NCBI GenBank assembly: GCA_015680685.1
Contig: MNCI01010817.1
Location: 9,636-73,635 of the forward strand
DNA length: 64,000 bases
Direction: 5' to 3'
Source of the DNA: Gnetum montanum
Taxonomy: Eukaryota > Streptophyta > Gnetopsida > Gnetales > Gnetaceae
Part shown: piece by piece, positions 11,347 to 22,496 of the stretch
How positions within the stretch are numbered: the stretch's first letter is position 1
Layout of the letters: every line of letters starts with the position of its first letter
Translations under genes and position numbers: made by a program
Notes under the pieces: model-generated
Seen by the model: the letters and a program-made list of their open reading frames with translations, nothing else
The model's database searches: none
What the model was told of the DNA's origin: nothing

Positions 11347-11700
11347 AAATCTCAAGTACGTCCATTGTCCTAGAATCACAACGTTAAATTGATACCGTAG
11401 CTCGTCCTAGCATCATGACGGTAAACTGATACCACAGAATAGTCCTAGGTCATGACTTAAAACTGATACCACAGATTTGTCTATAATGACATTAAACTAG
11501 CTCTCCTTCTATATGGCATTAAACTGCCACGATTTCAACCACTCGGGTCTGCTAAGACTATAAACAGGTTTGTCTCTCTATAGTCTACCAAGACTATAAA
11601 CTAGCAATGTACCATCTGCTACAATGCTAAACTAGCAATGTCCAATGGGTTATGACAAAAAACTAACCCACGGTAGTCTGCTATGACTGTAAACTGGCAA
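11347..11700 (+). repeat. TE4 linker repeats downstream of pol
   Basis: Degenerate units of about 35 bp centre on TAAACTGATACCACAG, CTATAAACTAGCAATG and similar. They have the same style as the GTTTAA..CATAG units of TE1 at 34,840-35,340, read on the other strand. Confidence 0.6.
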
Positions 11701-12668
11701 CCTCCTCTCCAGCCTCTCGATCTGTTGATACATTCAGATTTCATCAGAAACTGCTGTCTCACTCATCATCAGTCCATCCTAACAATGTTGCTGCCATTCA
11801 TATTTAGTGCCTACGATCCCACCTGGTGCCTTTGTTTCATCAGTTGTTGTTCGAGTCTAAGCTCACTTGCTCACATGTGGTTTTCTTATCTTATGGGAGT
11901 TTTGATTCTAGGATGACACTTAGAGGTGTTCATATGAGAATGCACTTTGTCACAATAGCAAGGTACCACATTGCTCCTAATGCACGTTACAAGGTTAATC
12001 ACATTATTCACTAGTGCATTCTGATTTCCCAGTCCATTCCCCATCCATTCCCCAACATACTCCAATCAGTTACATCCCTACTACACCCAGCACATCCCAA
12101 AACTTGAAATGCACTATTGCACGCTGCGATACTCTCAAGCAGTTGCAATACACACACAACATGATGCTTGAGCGTGAGTACAGGATTGAAACAAAGTCCC
12201 TGACACAAAAAAAAAACCTTGGTACTACCCACAAGCCCCAAGCAGAAAGGCCGTTATCTCGAAAACAAGTACCCATGTCTCATTGCATAGCTTTGGCTCT
12301 CCGCCAATAGGTTCTCTTAAACGCTAAACAAGGGGCCTATTCTTCCAAAGAACACAACACACCATTAAGCATTATCATGCAGCTTACAAGTCATATTTAA
12401 TATTAAACAAGAGTCTTGTCCTGCCAACATATTAACTTCAAGTCTGCTAAAAAATGACTATTGACATGGGTCAACGCAATTCATTTGTGCACCAATACAT
12501 CGTCCTCACCATCAACAATCCTTGCATCAATTTCCAATCCCCACAAGTTTCAACTCCCCTACCCCCACCGAGAACTGCACCCCTTCAACCACATGTGCTA
12601 CTAAACATGGTCTGATGACATCTTGTCAAGGGCCAAAGGACAATGTACTCACTAAGCTACTTGTGGTG
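11701..12668 (+). other. TE4 3' untranslated interior
   Basis: No coding sequence is recognised. The position between linker repeats and PPT marks it as element 3' region. Short open frames here have no family features. Confidence 0.4.
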
Positions 12669-12677
12669 TTTTGTACT

Positions 12678-12732
12678 TCTTTGTCGATGCATCTCGGGTC
12701 GATTCCTACAATCGTCAACAAAGAGGGGCCAA
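12678..12732 (+). promoter_or_regulatory. Polypurine tract and overlapping stem-loop, TE4
   Basis: AACAAAGAGGGGCCAA (12,717-12,732) directly precedes the LTR start TGAAACACC. An inverted repeat pairs 12,678-12,689 with 12,713-12,724. Its right arm includes the beginning of the purine tract. Confidence 0.75.
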
Positions 12733-14144
12733 TGAAACACCACAAAATTCTGAGCTTACCATTGCTCCAACAAGAATCGAGTTAAGTCATACTCCTCCCC
12801 AGCATGACTAGAACTTGAGGGTCTCACAGAAGCTTCAAATGAAGTTGCACTAGAAATGACTTCATGGGGCCCACAAAAGACTACATCGAAGCCTGCCTTC
12901 GAACTTGGCAAAGTAGCGGCTCAAAATACTAGATTCTCACTAAGTATGCATCTTGTACGTGTGTCTTTACATGCTCAATGTACACACCCAGCAGTGTATA
13001 CGCCCAATGTATACGCCCAACGTACATGCCTTGCATATACGCGCAGCAACGTAAACGCCCAATAGCATAAACACCCAGCAGCATACATGCCCATCGTAAA
13101 CGCCTAGTAGCATAAATGCCCAGTAGCATACACGACCAACATTGTATACACCCAACGTACATGCCTAGCATACATGCCCAGCATATATGCCCAGTGTATA
13201 TGCCTAGTGTGTACGCCTGACATACAGCACACAAGCGCAACTGAGCTGAGATTCAACAGTCAACATTCTTGTGATAGCAAAGCTCCAAACTCGAGGGTCA
13301 AGTCTAGTATTTCATGTTGTGATGGCAATGTCCATTTGTAGAATAAACTCTTTTGTTTCAGTTAAATCTGTACATTGAACTTACACGCCTAGCATGTACA
13401 CACTAGTGTATATACGTTGGCGTGTAGCAATACACGCCAGCGAACAGCATGCTACATTTTCTTTTCTTTTTTAATGCTTCTCACACTTGGTAATGCAGCC
13501 ACATGTCACCCGGTCCAAAATTCTCTCACTCACAGCCACTCATGCCCTCCCAAATCTGAATTCCATTTCCTAGGATCATACAAAGCCCCCAATTTTTGAC
13601 TAAAGAAAAGGGGGGGGGAATTTAGTCACACGTAGAGGCATAGAGCACAAGACCAGAGAGACTACACCGAAGCTTATACGCTGATTATACAGCTTTTATG
13701 CTGAGCCTATAGTCAAAATGAGTATACTGTAATCCCTTTGCATCCATCGTGGTCATTCACCTGCCTTGTCATATCACAACTGCGTTTAGACCGGTGCTCT
13801 GTAATCTGTACTTGTGCAATAAAATCATTTTCTTTTTGATCAAGATTAGGTGCATTTCATCATTTATTATTTACATTGTTGATTACATTCCTACACACCT
13901 ATATTCTGCTTTGCATTTGCTACACTGTTTAAAGTTTATGCTTTTTAAAGATAACCTAGTGTACTGCATGACTCACGTACGCTTGGGGAAATCCTTGTCT
14001 GATCCACGCGCGAACCACCCAAGGTACTCTACCTTTGTCTATTCCAGCTCACCCTTGAGTGAAGGTAGAGTCTTCTATGCTTGTCCATAGATCTAGTGGT
14101 GCCTATCCCATTCCAGCCCTGCACCGACGATTTCGTACAGTACA
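12733..14144 (+). repeat. 3' LTR of TE4
   Basis: The 1,412 bp start TGAAACACC after the PPT and end TACA before TE3 integrase. The last 735 bp match the 5' LTR closely. The first half contains a short-unit minisatellite (12,965-13,220). Confidence 0.85.
12965..13220. repeat. ACGCCCAGC-type minisatellite in TE4 3' LTR
   Basis: About 14-30 bp units of the form CGCCCAGCAGCATACATG and GCCCAATGTATACGCC are repeated many times. The minus-strand Cys/Tyr-rich open frames over this region are artefacts of the repeat. Confidence 0.8.
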
Positions 14145-14779
14145 ATGTTATCCAAGATAAAGCGGAAAATCTGCTAAGATGTAGTTATCCCTAGGGGAAT
14201 AGCTTTCACCCACTTGGTAAAATACTTAGTGGATGTGATGATGAAGCTATACCCTATGGAAGACTTAGGAATGATAGGTCCTATGAGGTCTAATCCCCAT
14301 CACTAGAAAGGCCATGTGATCTATGTCGGGTGCAGCTCTGTCGGTGAAACATGTATGAGATTTGCGTATCTTTGGCACGTGTCACACGTCTTAACTTTTG
14401 ACAGGCAATCATGCCCCATGTGAGGCTAATAGTATCCTAGGCATCTAATTTTTACAGCCATAGCCCTAGGTACTATGTGTCCACCACATAGTCCATCGTG
14501 TACTTCATGGACAACCTTTTGTGCTTACCCCTTATTCACGCATACCAACAATATCCCATCATAGGAGCACTTGCACAGGGTGTTATCTCCCACGAGCACA
14601 TATTGTCGAGCATGCTTACAGACTGCATCTCACTAGGAATATGTCAATTCACTTGGGGGTTCGCTATGTTGTAGGTAGGCTTTAATGTTGGCGTACCACT
14701 CTTCGGTATCTGCAGCGTTGACAAAGGCTCTATGTACTGCCTGAGTGATAGGCTTAGTGCACTCGGTAATCGAGGTTGG
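14145..14779 (-). pseudogene. TE3 integrase fragment (N-terminal part), cut by TE4 and TE5
   Basis: The minus strand matches TE6 at about 44,340-44,960, covering the start of the integrase core, the zinc-finger region and the linker from RNase H. The right edge is the TE5 LTR start at 14,780. The left edge is the TE4 LTR end at 14,144. The rest of the core is not present left of TE4, so it was lost. The fragment contains stops and is not functional. Confidence 0.7.
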
Positions 14780-16136
14780 TGAAACATCATGAAATTTCAA
14801 GACCTTAATGATTCAAAAAATTCTAGAAGTTTAGGTAAGGATTTATACAAGTGCAGTGTCAAGACATCTGAGCGATGGAAGCATCAAAAATAGTTGCACA
14901 TCTTAGCAAGTTTTTTCAACTAAGGCCCTACTACGCTACGCTATGCGGCTCAACGTAGCAGACTTTAGGAAGACAGAATAGAATAGGGGATGCACGGTGA
15001 CAACACTTCAACTTTGTAAGTTAATCATGTCTCAAAATCTTAACTTTTTATGTGTTACACTGCGTTATGCTATGCAGCATAACACAACGTAACGCAAGCA
15101 GCACAGTTGATATAGCCAAAACAACAAGGGTTACAAAATTAAAATGGTAGCAGTCATTACACCATGATATACTTCCCAGCATATCATAGCATAGCCACAG
15201 AACAGTTTATTCTTTTTTCACCAAAGATCTTGAAATCCTTCAATCTAAAGGATAAGGGTGGTTATGCTATGCTACGCTTCATAGTGTAGCACAGCGTAGT
15301 GTCACAAACTTTAATTGTAGCATGCAAAGTTAATGATATTCTATGGGCCTAGGAAACCCTTCATCTAAACCGCATTCTTCTCTTAATCCTAATCCTATAA
15401 ATACCCTAATGGACAAGGCTCAAAGGGTTGGCAAAAAAGTTGGCGATTTTAGCAAGTTGGCAAAAAACTTGGTAGTTTTGGCAAGTTGGTGAAAAATCAA
15501 AAAAGAGTTGGCAACAAAAAGATGTTGAAAATTTGAGGTAGTTGATGAAAGTTGGCAAGATCATCGAAGGTGATAGAGAGAAGCTTTTTGGTCAGAAATT
15601 GCAAGTTAGCAAATGCTTTGCTTCAAGCCTGTCTCCCTTATGCCCAGATTGGCTAGTGAACAATGTAGGTCAGCCTTTTGATTGTTTAATCTCTAAATAG
15701 CTCCTTGTTGGTGGTAGATACTTCATCCAAACTGAATTTCACTTGCAAATCCCATTGTATTCATCATATTTTTCCATAAGATAGATCCCAGATCTCGGGA
15801 TCATGCATTTTCTAAATTTGATTCATTGCATCCTACTTACATTGATTTTTATAGCCATTTTGCATAGTTTACACCATTTTCATTACCTTCAAGATCTAAT
15901 CTTGGTGTAGATCTCATTTTCTCATCAATTGGTATTATGTTCTCATATCAAATCGTCACCTCCTTACATGATCATTAACAAAATTACTAACTAAGTAAGT
16001 CCCTGTCTGATCGACAAGACCATTCAGGGCACCTCGTATTTGTTTTCTCTAGCATGGACATCACATAGATCTGGGGTTGAAATTGTGTACATGGAAAGCT
16101 TCTCAGTGTTTCTAGCAACTAAAGTTTTCCATTATA
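14780..16136 (+). repeat. 5' LTR of TE5
   Basis: It starts TGAAAC and ends ...CATTATA before a tRNA-Asn type PBS. It carries the same classes of motif as the TE3 LTRs: pentamer palindromes at 15,054-15,093 and 15,263-15,300, and GGCAAAAAAGTTGGC-type runs near 15,430. No second copy is available for comparison. Confidence 0.7.
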
Positions 16137-16142
16137 GTTTTC

Positions 16143-16160
16143 TAGCACTAGAAGGAGGTC
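16143..16160 (+). promoter_or_regulatory. TE5 primer-binding site, tRNA-Asn type
   Basis: TAGCACTAGAAGGAGGTC differs from the tRNA-Asn complement TGGCGCTAGAAGGAGG by transitions only. It lies a few bases after the LTR end. Confidence 0.65.
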
Positions 16161-16392
16161 CTGACCCTCTGATCTGCATTTCACTGGTAGTCCTGTAAGC
16201 TATTTGTACCCATCATCGACTAGCATAAAACATGATACCTCCATGGTTTTTTTCATGATTATGTGGTACAGATTGGTTGCTCTAATGATTCCTCTAGAAT
16301 CTAGTAGCACAGAAAGCCAATGTTTTCCCTTAGCTTACTTTTTCCTTTGTGATCTTTATCCCCATTACCATTACCTTATAGCTACGTAGAGA

Positions 16393-18690
16393 ATGGCTGC
16401 GACAACCATCGTTGTTTCCACCACTAGTCTCGAAAATTCCTTGATGATGCAGGCTATGCCTACTACTATCGAGCCACCAACTAGTCTGGTGCAACCACAC
16501 TGGTCCCTCAAGATTCAAAACAAAGAGCCTAAGGGGCACACTCAACACATGGAACATTACAACTTCCTTTGTGCCAAACTTATGGTGAATCTACCTATGT
16601 ACCCTAGGGAACCTGAAGAGAAACATGAATACATGTTCATGTACTGTAACAAGAAGGAATTTGTTCCCTCACCTAATGCTTCCATACCCATAACAGACTA
16701 GCAATAGTGGACCTTGGATCAACTATTAATGGCTAGGGTATCAACATAATAACGAGACGAGTTGTTCCATGACGAAGCATCCCACGATGGGCAGGAGGAC
16801 GTAGATTCCCACTCTGAGGGAGGTACTCATGCTAGCTTTGTTATGGCTCCTACCTCCATAGCGTCCCATGCAAATCTACTTTTTATGGTCACTACGCCTT
16901 TATCATTGTCTACCGCCAACCGTGTTGTGCATTCATCACATCAGCATTTCTTCTCTCCGACTTCCTTTCTGGATGGTATCCCTTCATAGTCCATTCCTCC
17001 GTAGTCATAGTTAGCCAACCCATCGCATCGCGTACTTACTCCTACATTACCATATGTGCACACAGTACCAACTTCACAATTATACACAGCTTTTGCATCC
17101 ATCCCAGCTTTCACTCTCGCCCCACCATCAGTAGCAGGACCTACCCCTATCGTGTGGTGGGCTCCAAATACGTCACCCCCTTTTGCACAGCCTACACAGA
17201 TATCCCATCTTCCTCATCATCAACACTAAGTACGACAGGTGGTAAATCGAACTACAGGGTCATTGTCTATGCCACTGGCTATGCAAACAGCATATCCTAT
17301 GGCACAATCAACTACTGTCACACCACCTGCACCACCTACTAGGTGGTGGAGGACACAGGCGGTACTGCCTGAAGGGACAATTCCAATAGCATTATCCATA
17401 AACCATGCTGCTGCTCCTATCCCTTCACCAATCATGGCTCCACCTGCTATTCCATAGCCAACCTCTTCATCCTCAAGTCTAAATTAAGATTTCCAGCTTA
17501 TTCAAACCCTTACAGAGGAGGTTAAATGCCTCAAAGCTACTGGTTCTAATATAGTATAGGTCATGGATTTCTACCATGATGATTCTATCAGTCTAGTAGT
17601 TCCCATCTTGTCATTACCTCTTGGGATGTCACTTCCCCATTTCACAGAATACAATGGGGAAGGCAATCCCAACACTCATCTCATTACCTTCAAGTTAGAG
17701 TCATTGTTGCTGCAACAATGGCCACATACCATTATCTATGTCTTTGTTATGTCCCTAATGGGTAAAGCTTTGGATTGGTATCATGCACTTCCATGCTCTT
17801 CCATCTCGACCTTGGAAGAGCTACTAACTTAGTTTGTGACTCGTTTCAAATACAACTTGAAGCCAAAGGTTATGCTAGACTAGTTAATGAGAGTTAAGTA
17901 GGATCCACTCAAACCGGTCCAAAAGTTTATACAATGGTGGAGCACCATCTTGAATGAAATTTGTGAGCCCATCATGGAGGCCCATCTGTTGGGAATTTTC
18001 AAAGAGGCAGTCAAAGACTTTATTAAGTCTAAACTGTATTACCTTGCTCCTCACTCCCTCAGCCAAGCTTTCACTCAAACTTAGGGCATCCAAGATATAG
18101 TAGAGGCTAGCAAAGATCCAATGTATGTGGTCTATAAAAATTCCCACAACAAAAGCAAAGATAAGGGTAAGGCTGCAGCAACAATGGTAGCAATCATGGC
18201 CAAAGACGCCAAAAACAAAAATAACAACAAAAAAATAGCTATGGTGCCTGCTGAGGCTACAACTAGCTCAAACAATGTTGACCAGCAAATAGCATCGGCT
18301 CCTGAGACATTGCCTCAGCTAAAGCCTAATTTTGAGCGTAAAGACTACTCAAAATATATGGCTCTACCTTTAAGCCTTCAAAACTTCTAAAGCAACTGCT
18401 GGGAACTATTCACATTCAACACAAGAAGGTGTTCGAGGAGGCTCTAAAATGCCACGGATGGCATTGTGAGTTGCTCAAGAATCCCTCCTTGGCCCTGCCA
18501 AATGAACCACCAGTTCCCAAGAACTTCAAGCTGGACCATTTCTGCAATTACCACCAACTGTGTGGTCATGACATAGACTACTATTGGGCATTGAAAAATG
18601 ATATTCAATGCATGATTGACCAAGGAAAGCTGATCCTCGATAGTAGTAGTCTAGTTTATCTAGAAAACTAGTCTTTGCACATGTACCAAG
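16393..18690 (+). pseudogene. TE5 gag (decayed, truncated)
   Basis: The start MAATTIVVS is chosen by alignment with the gag starts of TE3 (22,119) and TE2 (31,591). A Retrotrans_gag block is clear at about 17,640-17,840 (LPHFTEYNGEGNP … MGKALDWYHALP). A Lys/Asn-rich stretch lies near 18,130-18,240. A zinc-knuckle variant near 18,538 reads FCNYHQLCGHDIDYYWALK, where the last Cys has become Tyr (TE2 still has DYCLVLK). Stops and at least two frame changes are present. Sequence identity with TE2 gag stops near 18,690, where aNIF-gene sequence begins. Gag would form the particle shell; this copy cannot. Confidence 0.8.
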
Positions 18691-20945
18691 AATGTGCATT
18701 ACACCTTTTACATAGGCTATTTGTGGCTTTTCACAAAGTTTTTGGTAGTCAATGAGAATGGGACCTAGGTAATGGGAAATCGCAATTAGATTTCCAAGCC
18801 ATGGATCTACCAGGTTCTCTAGACCACCCTGAGGCCAAGATCCTCTAGACGCAATTGGGAAGTCATTCTCCATGATGACTAAGGATCCGGTGACCTGCAA
18901 CTTTCATGGCTAAGATAGTGTAGGAGAAGCACCCCCTACTAATGCTGGTAGTATATCATAGAGAAAACATCTCATTGCTAAAATTGTAGCCACTAAGTTG
19001 CAGCAAAAGAGGCCTCCCTCACCTAAGGAAACCCTCTTCATAGAAGAAGAGGAGGGGTGGGGACTATGGTTTAAATTACACATGATGCAACCCCCCATTG
19101 GTAAACTCTTTTACTTGTGCTTATTCCTCCACCTATTTTATTCATGCCTGCTACGCTAGACAGTGTAGCATAGTGTAGCACCTACTTTAAGCTAACCTGC
19201 TTTGAGCTAATGCAAACATGTTTTTGGCTACTAGAGGAAGAAGACGAAGAGGAAGAAGGTGACGAGGAGGTATCGACCCCCAATACGGGGATGACAAATA
19301 AAAACACAGAGGTCCCAGTCTTAGAGGAAAGGGTCCCGCTTAAGAAGGAAAGAGATCCTATCACTAAGGGGCTCTTGTTGTTAGGGAAAATCCTCCTGCT
19401 GGCGAGGAGGACATTTTTTGAGATGAAGAGGAGTCTCGTATGGATGAAGAGGATGTTGGTGCCTTAAAAGGAAAAGCACCAACAAATAAAGAAGAGGCCC
19501 ACACTAACCTGGAAGGAACCTATGCTAAGGGTGCTGCCATTGCTATGAGTTTGAAAGGAGGGGAACTGAAACTAGACGTTGTTGAGTTTAGCAATATATT
19601 CACCTTATCATAATCCCTTTTGGTTATTGTTGACATGTTTAGTTGTATGACAACTACGACTATTAATGTTGCAGGACCCCTTCTGATTCGTGTGGAACCA
19701 TGGGCCAAGATCCCTGACAAGTTCATGTTTATGTAGGAGATCATTGACAACATAATCAGCCACCTTAAATAGGTCAATCCTAAAGTGGGTAAGTTGCTAT
19801 GCTAGATGCTTTTGTGTTGCTACGCTAGATGCCTTGAGTTTGCTAACTTTGCTTTGTTAATATGACTAATGTGCTGCTTGTGTGGTGACAGCCTCTCAAC
19901 TCAAATGAGACCTGACATGGTCTTTGAAAGTCAATGTCATGCCTACATTCCTGCCTAAAGTGACCGAGGTGCCTCATCGCGCATACGACGAGGCCAGCAA
20001 ATGCACTTTGCACTTGGCATGCTCCTTGTGGGACTTTAGGCACATCAATGAGGACCTATGGAAATGGGTCCAGTAGGCTGAGAAAGAGAAGGCTGACCTA
20101 AGCGCCAAGATGGGAGACCTCAAATCGAGGAACAAATTCGTCATAGCCCACAATACTAATGACAACAATTGGCATACAATTGTCATAGATTATGCTAGAT
20201 ATTAGATAGTCATGCCATAGAACAATGAAGCCACCTAAGAAATCATAGAACAATGAATGCAAATGGACTTGTTGGCCTAGAAGAGTCAAGATTGGAAAGA
20301 TTGCAGCACTAGGATTTACGAATGGGGGTAGTCCCAGAAGAATCATAAGGACATGTATAAACTAGAATGTGCCTCCTATCATAAACTATACAGGGACACT
20401 TCTGTGGAGGTGTTTACCTATAAAGCATTCGTAAATGCCATTGGTGCTTTTGAGGCCTATAACAAGTTTAAAGAGTAGGTAAAGGTCACAGAATCTCTTG
20501 AACGGGAAGTGGACCTTCCCATAGGTGAGACTGCTACTGCCTCCTTTTCTCTGGGACTATCGAGATGGATAGTCATTGAAAAGGAGAAAGCTTCCACAGA
20601 TGCTGAACCAAGCAATAGGCATTGGGCAAATATCATAGAATAGGAGGTCTGGCACCACCTCGGGCTCAGTTTAGATTAGATACCTTTCAAGATGGATGCA
20701 AGGCCATCTCAGGTTAGTCACTTTCTACTGTGTTAATGCTTGTGTTCTGTTGTAGCTTGCATATGTTGCCCTAGCTGACTACTTTATTTTTACAATGTAG
20801 GTTCCAGATGAGGGCGCAGGGCCAGTAGAGGGCAGGAATGAAGGGTCGGTAGAGGATAAGGCAAATGAAGGTGATGCAAAAGAGGATGATGCAGGAGCAA
20901 ATGATGATGTAGAAGATGATGTAGGTGAAGAGAACCCATGATAAC
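18691..20945 (+). pseudogene. TE3 aNIF gene, 3' part (acidic and coiled-coil exons)
   Basis: The strand is opposite to TE3. The segment aligns with TE2 24,870-27,115 in both exons and introns. It holds the end of a helical block (HRLFVAFHKVFGSQ), a pentamer palindrome within an intron (19,146-19,175) and an acidic exon (EEEDEEEEGDEEVSTPN, 19,230). Further on are an exon ending near a GTAAGT donor at about 19,788, and a Lys/Glu-rich helical exon (LWKWVQ…EKEKADL, 20,060-20,100). The C-terminal exon is at 20,780-20,940. Several stop codons coincide with stops in the TE2 copy (20203, 20254, 20329). No known family is recognised for this part. Confidence 0.6.
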
Positions 20946-21344
20946 ATGGGATTTTTTTGAAACTTTGAAATTTTGGATTTTTGTAGAATTTTTGCAAACA
21001 TTGTTTAAAAGAAAAAATCTTTGAATGAAAAAAGGAGAATTTCAGAAAAGAACTTGGTTCTATGCTAGCTTTATGCATTGTCTACATGCTGAATTTTATG
21101 TTAAACTTTTGTTCCTTTATTTTAGTTTTAGGCCATTTTGGACACCTTCTAGTTTTAGGCCATTTTACGGAAATGGGTTAGTTTTAGGCCATTTTGGACC
21201 AAAGAAGTTAAAGGAATGATGTGATAACAAAAAGGCAATACTTAATATATATGGATGGGTGCAAAACAAAAGAGACAGTAAATGTACAAAGGATGGAAAC
21301 TAGGTAAGAAGTAGTGGGGTTACTATGCTATGCGTAGCTGCTTC
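20946..21344 (-). repeat. TE3 linker with TTTTAGGCCATTTT units
   Basis: Three units of AGTTTTAGGCCATTTTGG lie at about 21,120-21,205, between the end of the opposite-strand gene and PR. TE2 (27,255-27,660) and TE6 (55,990-56,165) have the same arrangement. Confidence 0.75.
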
Positions 21345-22119
21345 TTGATCCCTCGTGGATTGAGCGAGACATAAGGTTGAGGCATTTTGCCAAGGCCTTC
21401 ATCTACATCATTGGCCCCCACTTGGAAGGACAACTTAGTCCACATGTTTTCGTTTTGGGAATCAGCTTGCTTAGCCGATTCTTTTGATGGATGGTTAGTA
21501 TGTGTAGAGACATGTGCTTCATTCTCAAAAGTTATGACCTCTAAGCCTTATTCCATGTCTACGTTATTGATAGCTTGTGTCACTACCTCATCATCATGGA
21601 TCACCACCTCCCTACCTACATAGGGTAGATGGATCTCCTGATGAAGTGGCGAAGAGATAGCCCTAAGTTGTGTTTCTGCTCCTGATGTCCATCTTGGAAG
21701 GCCTCATCATGGTTACATGTTATGTCCTGCTGCTCCCTAAGTCTAGCCAACTAGATCAGCTAGTCTAGAAGCCATTAATTTGTCTATGTCAAAGGAATGG
21801 AAGCACTAGGAGTAGGAACAAACTCCTTCCCATTGTAGTAAGTTAAATCAAAGCTATGTTTATCTTCAAGTTCTTGCACATCCAAGGGTAGGTTCGCCTA
21901 CACCTTTGCACAGAGAAAGTTATAGCGCTCATGTTGCTGGGCCAAGCCCTTGAGTCCCTGGTTTTGGATCCTGAGGGATTGGCGTGGTTCCAACATTGGG
22001 CTGAGCAGTTGTTCAACCCATGTGATGTCTTGAACTATGATGGCAATCTCAACATTGAAGGTATTAGCAACAGTTCTTGGGGAAGTCATTTTTACGAAGT
22101 TAAACGATTTTTCAAACAA
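21345..22119 (-). pseudogene. TE3 gag-PR with the middle deleted
   Basis: The minus-strand start at 22,119 gives a gag N-terminus (RIQNQGLKGLAQQHERYNFLCAKV) matching TE2 at 31,590-31,170. At about 21,680 the match jumps to TE2 position 28,140, the C-terminal end of PR and the PR-RT linker. About 3 kb covering the gag core, zinc finger and protease active site is missing. This is a clean internal deletion relative to TE2. It leaves PBS and LTRs intact, so the copy could only have moved with help in trans. Confidence 0.8.
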
Positions 22120-22496
22120 AAAAACAAGGAAATCGGAAAGCAGTCAAAAGGCTTTATGTCTTGCTGCATTCCAAAGGAATCATCAGAGTGACTGACCTGT
22201 ATCACATGATGCATAAATGACCATAAAAGTGTGTCACATTTATGCTAGTGTGTGAAAGGGTACAAAACTTGTGCAAGACTACCATAAAAATAAGCAATTT
22301 AACTAGCGATCAGAGGCTTTATGTCCTACAGGATTTGGAGGAACTGTCAAAGTGACCGATCCACACTGCACAATGCATAAACAACCACAAGTGGGTGTTA
22401 AGTTTACACTAATGCATATTAGGGTGTAGAACGTTCACAGGACTATCGTAAAACATGGAAAGCACACCAAAGGCCCTCCTTCTAGTGGTAGAAAAC
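22120..22496 (-). promoter_or_regulatory. TE3 5' leader and tRNA-Asn type primer-binding site
   Basis: The PBS is at 22,490-22,473 (minus strand TACCACTAGAAGGAGGGC), six bases from the LTR end. The leader to the gag start holds two similar blocks (about 22,130-22,290 and 22,320-22,450), each with CAGAGTGAC / CAAAGTGAC and a CATAAA..CCATAA core. It looks like an internal duplication. No gene is present. Confidence 0.65.

Larger units (their letters stand above)
4463..14144 (+). mobile_element. TE4: Tat-lineage element inserted in the TE3 integrase
   Basis: It has a truncated 5' LTR (4,463-5,199), a PBS (5,204), the 5' exons of the opposite-strand aNIF gene (7,014-5,489 on the minus strand), pol (7,791-11,346), PPT (12,717-12,732) and a full 3' LTR (12,733-14,144). 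gag, PR and the 3' part of the aNIF gene are missing. TE3 integrase sequence begins right after the 3' LTR (ATGTT at 14,145). The left boundary has lost its LTR start and target duplication through deletion. Confidence 0.8.
14780..18690 (+). mobile_element. TE5: Tat-lineage element, 5' LTR and gag only
   Basis: The LTR start TGAAACATC at 14,780 interrupts TE3 integrase-linker sequence. The 5' LTR, PBS and gag follow. At about 18,690 gag sequence changes abruptly to TE3 aNIF-gene sequence, so the rest of TE5 and the adjoining part of TE3 were deleted together. No 3' LTR is present. Confidence 0.75.

Noticed and set aside
12929-13240. Cys/Tyr-rich minus-strand open frame.
   Set aside because: It is the translation of a short-unit minisatellite in an LTR.
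19182-19467. Overlapping acidic plus-strand and Ser-rich minus-strand frames.
   Set aside because: The Ser-rich frame is the complement of the Glu/Asp-rich aNIF exon. Only the acidic reading is shared in character with TE2.
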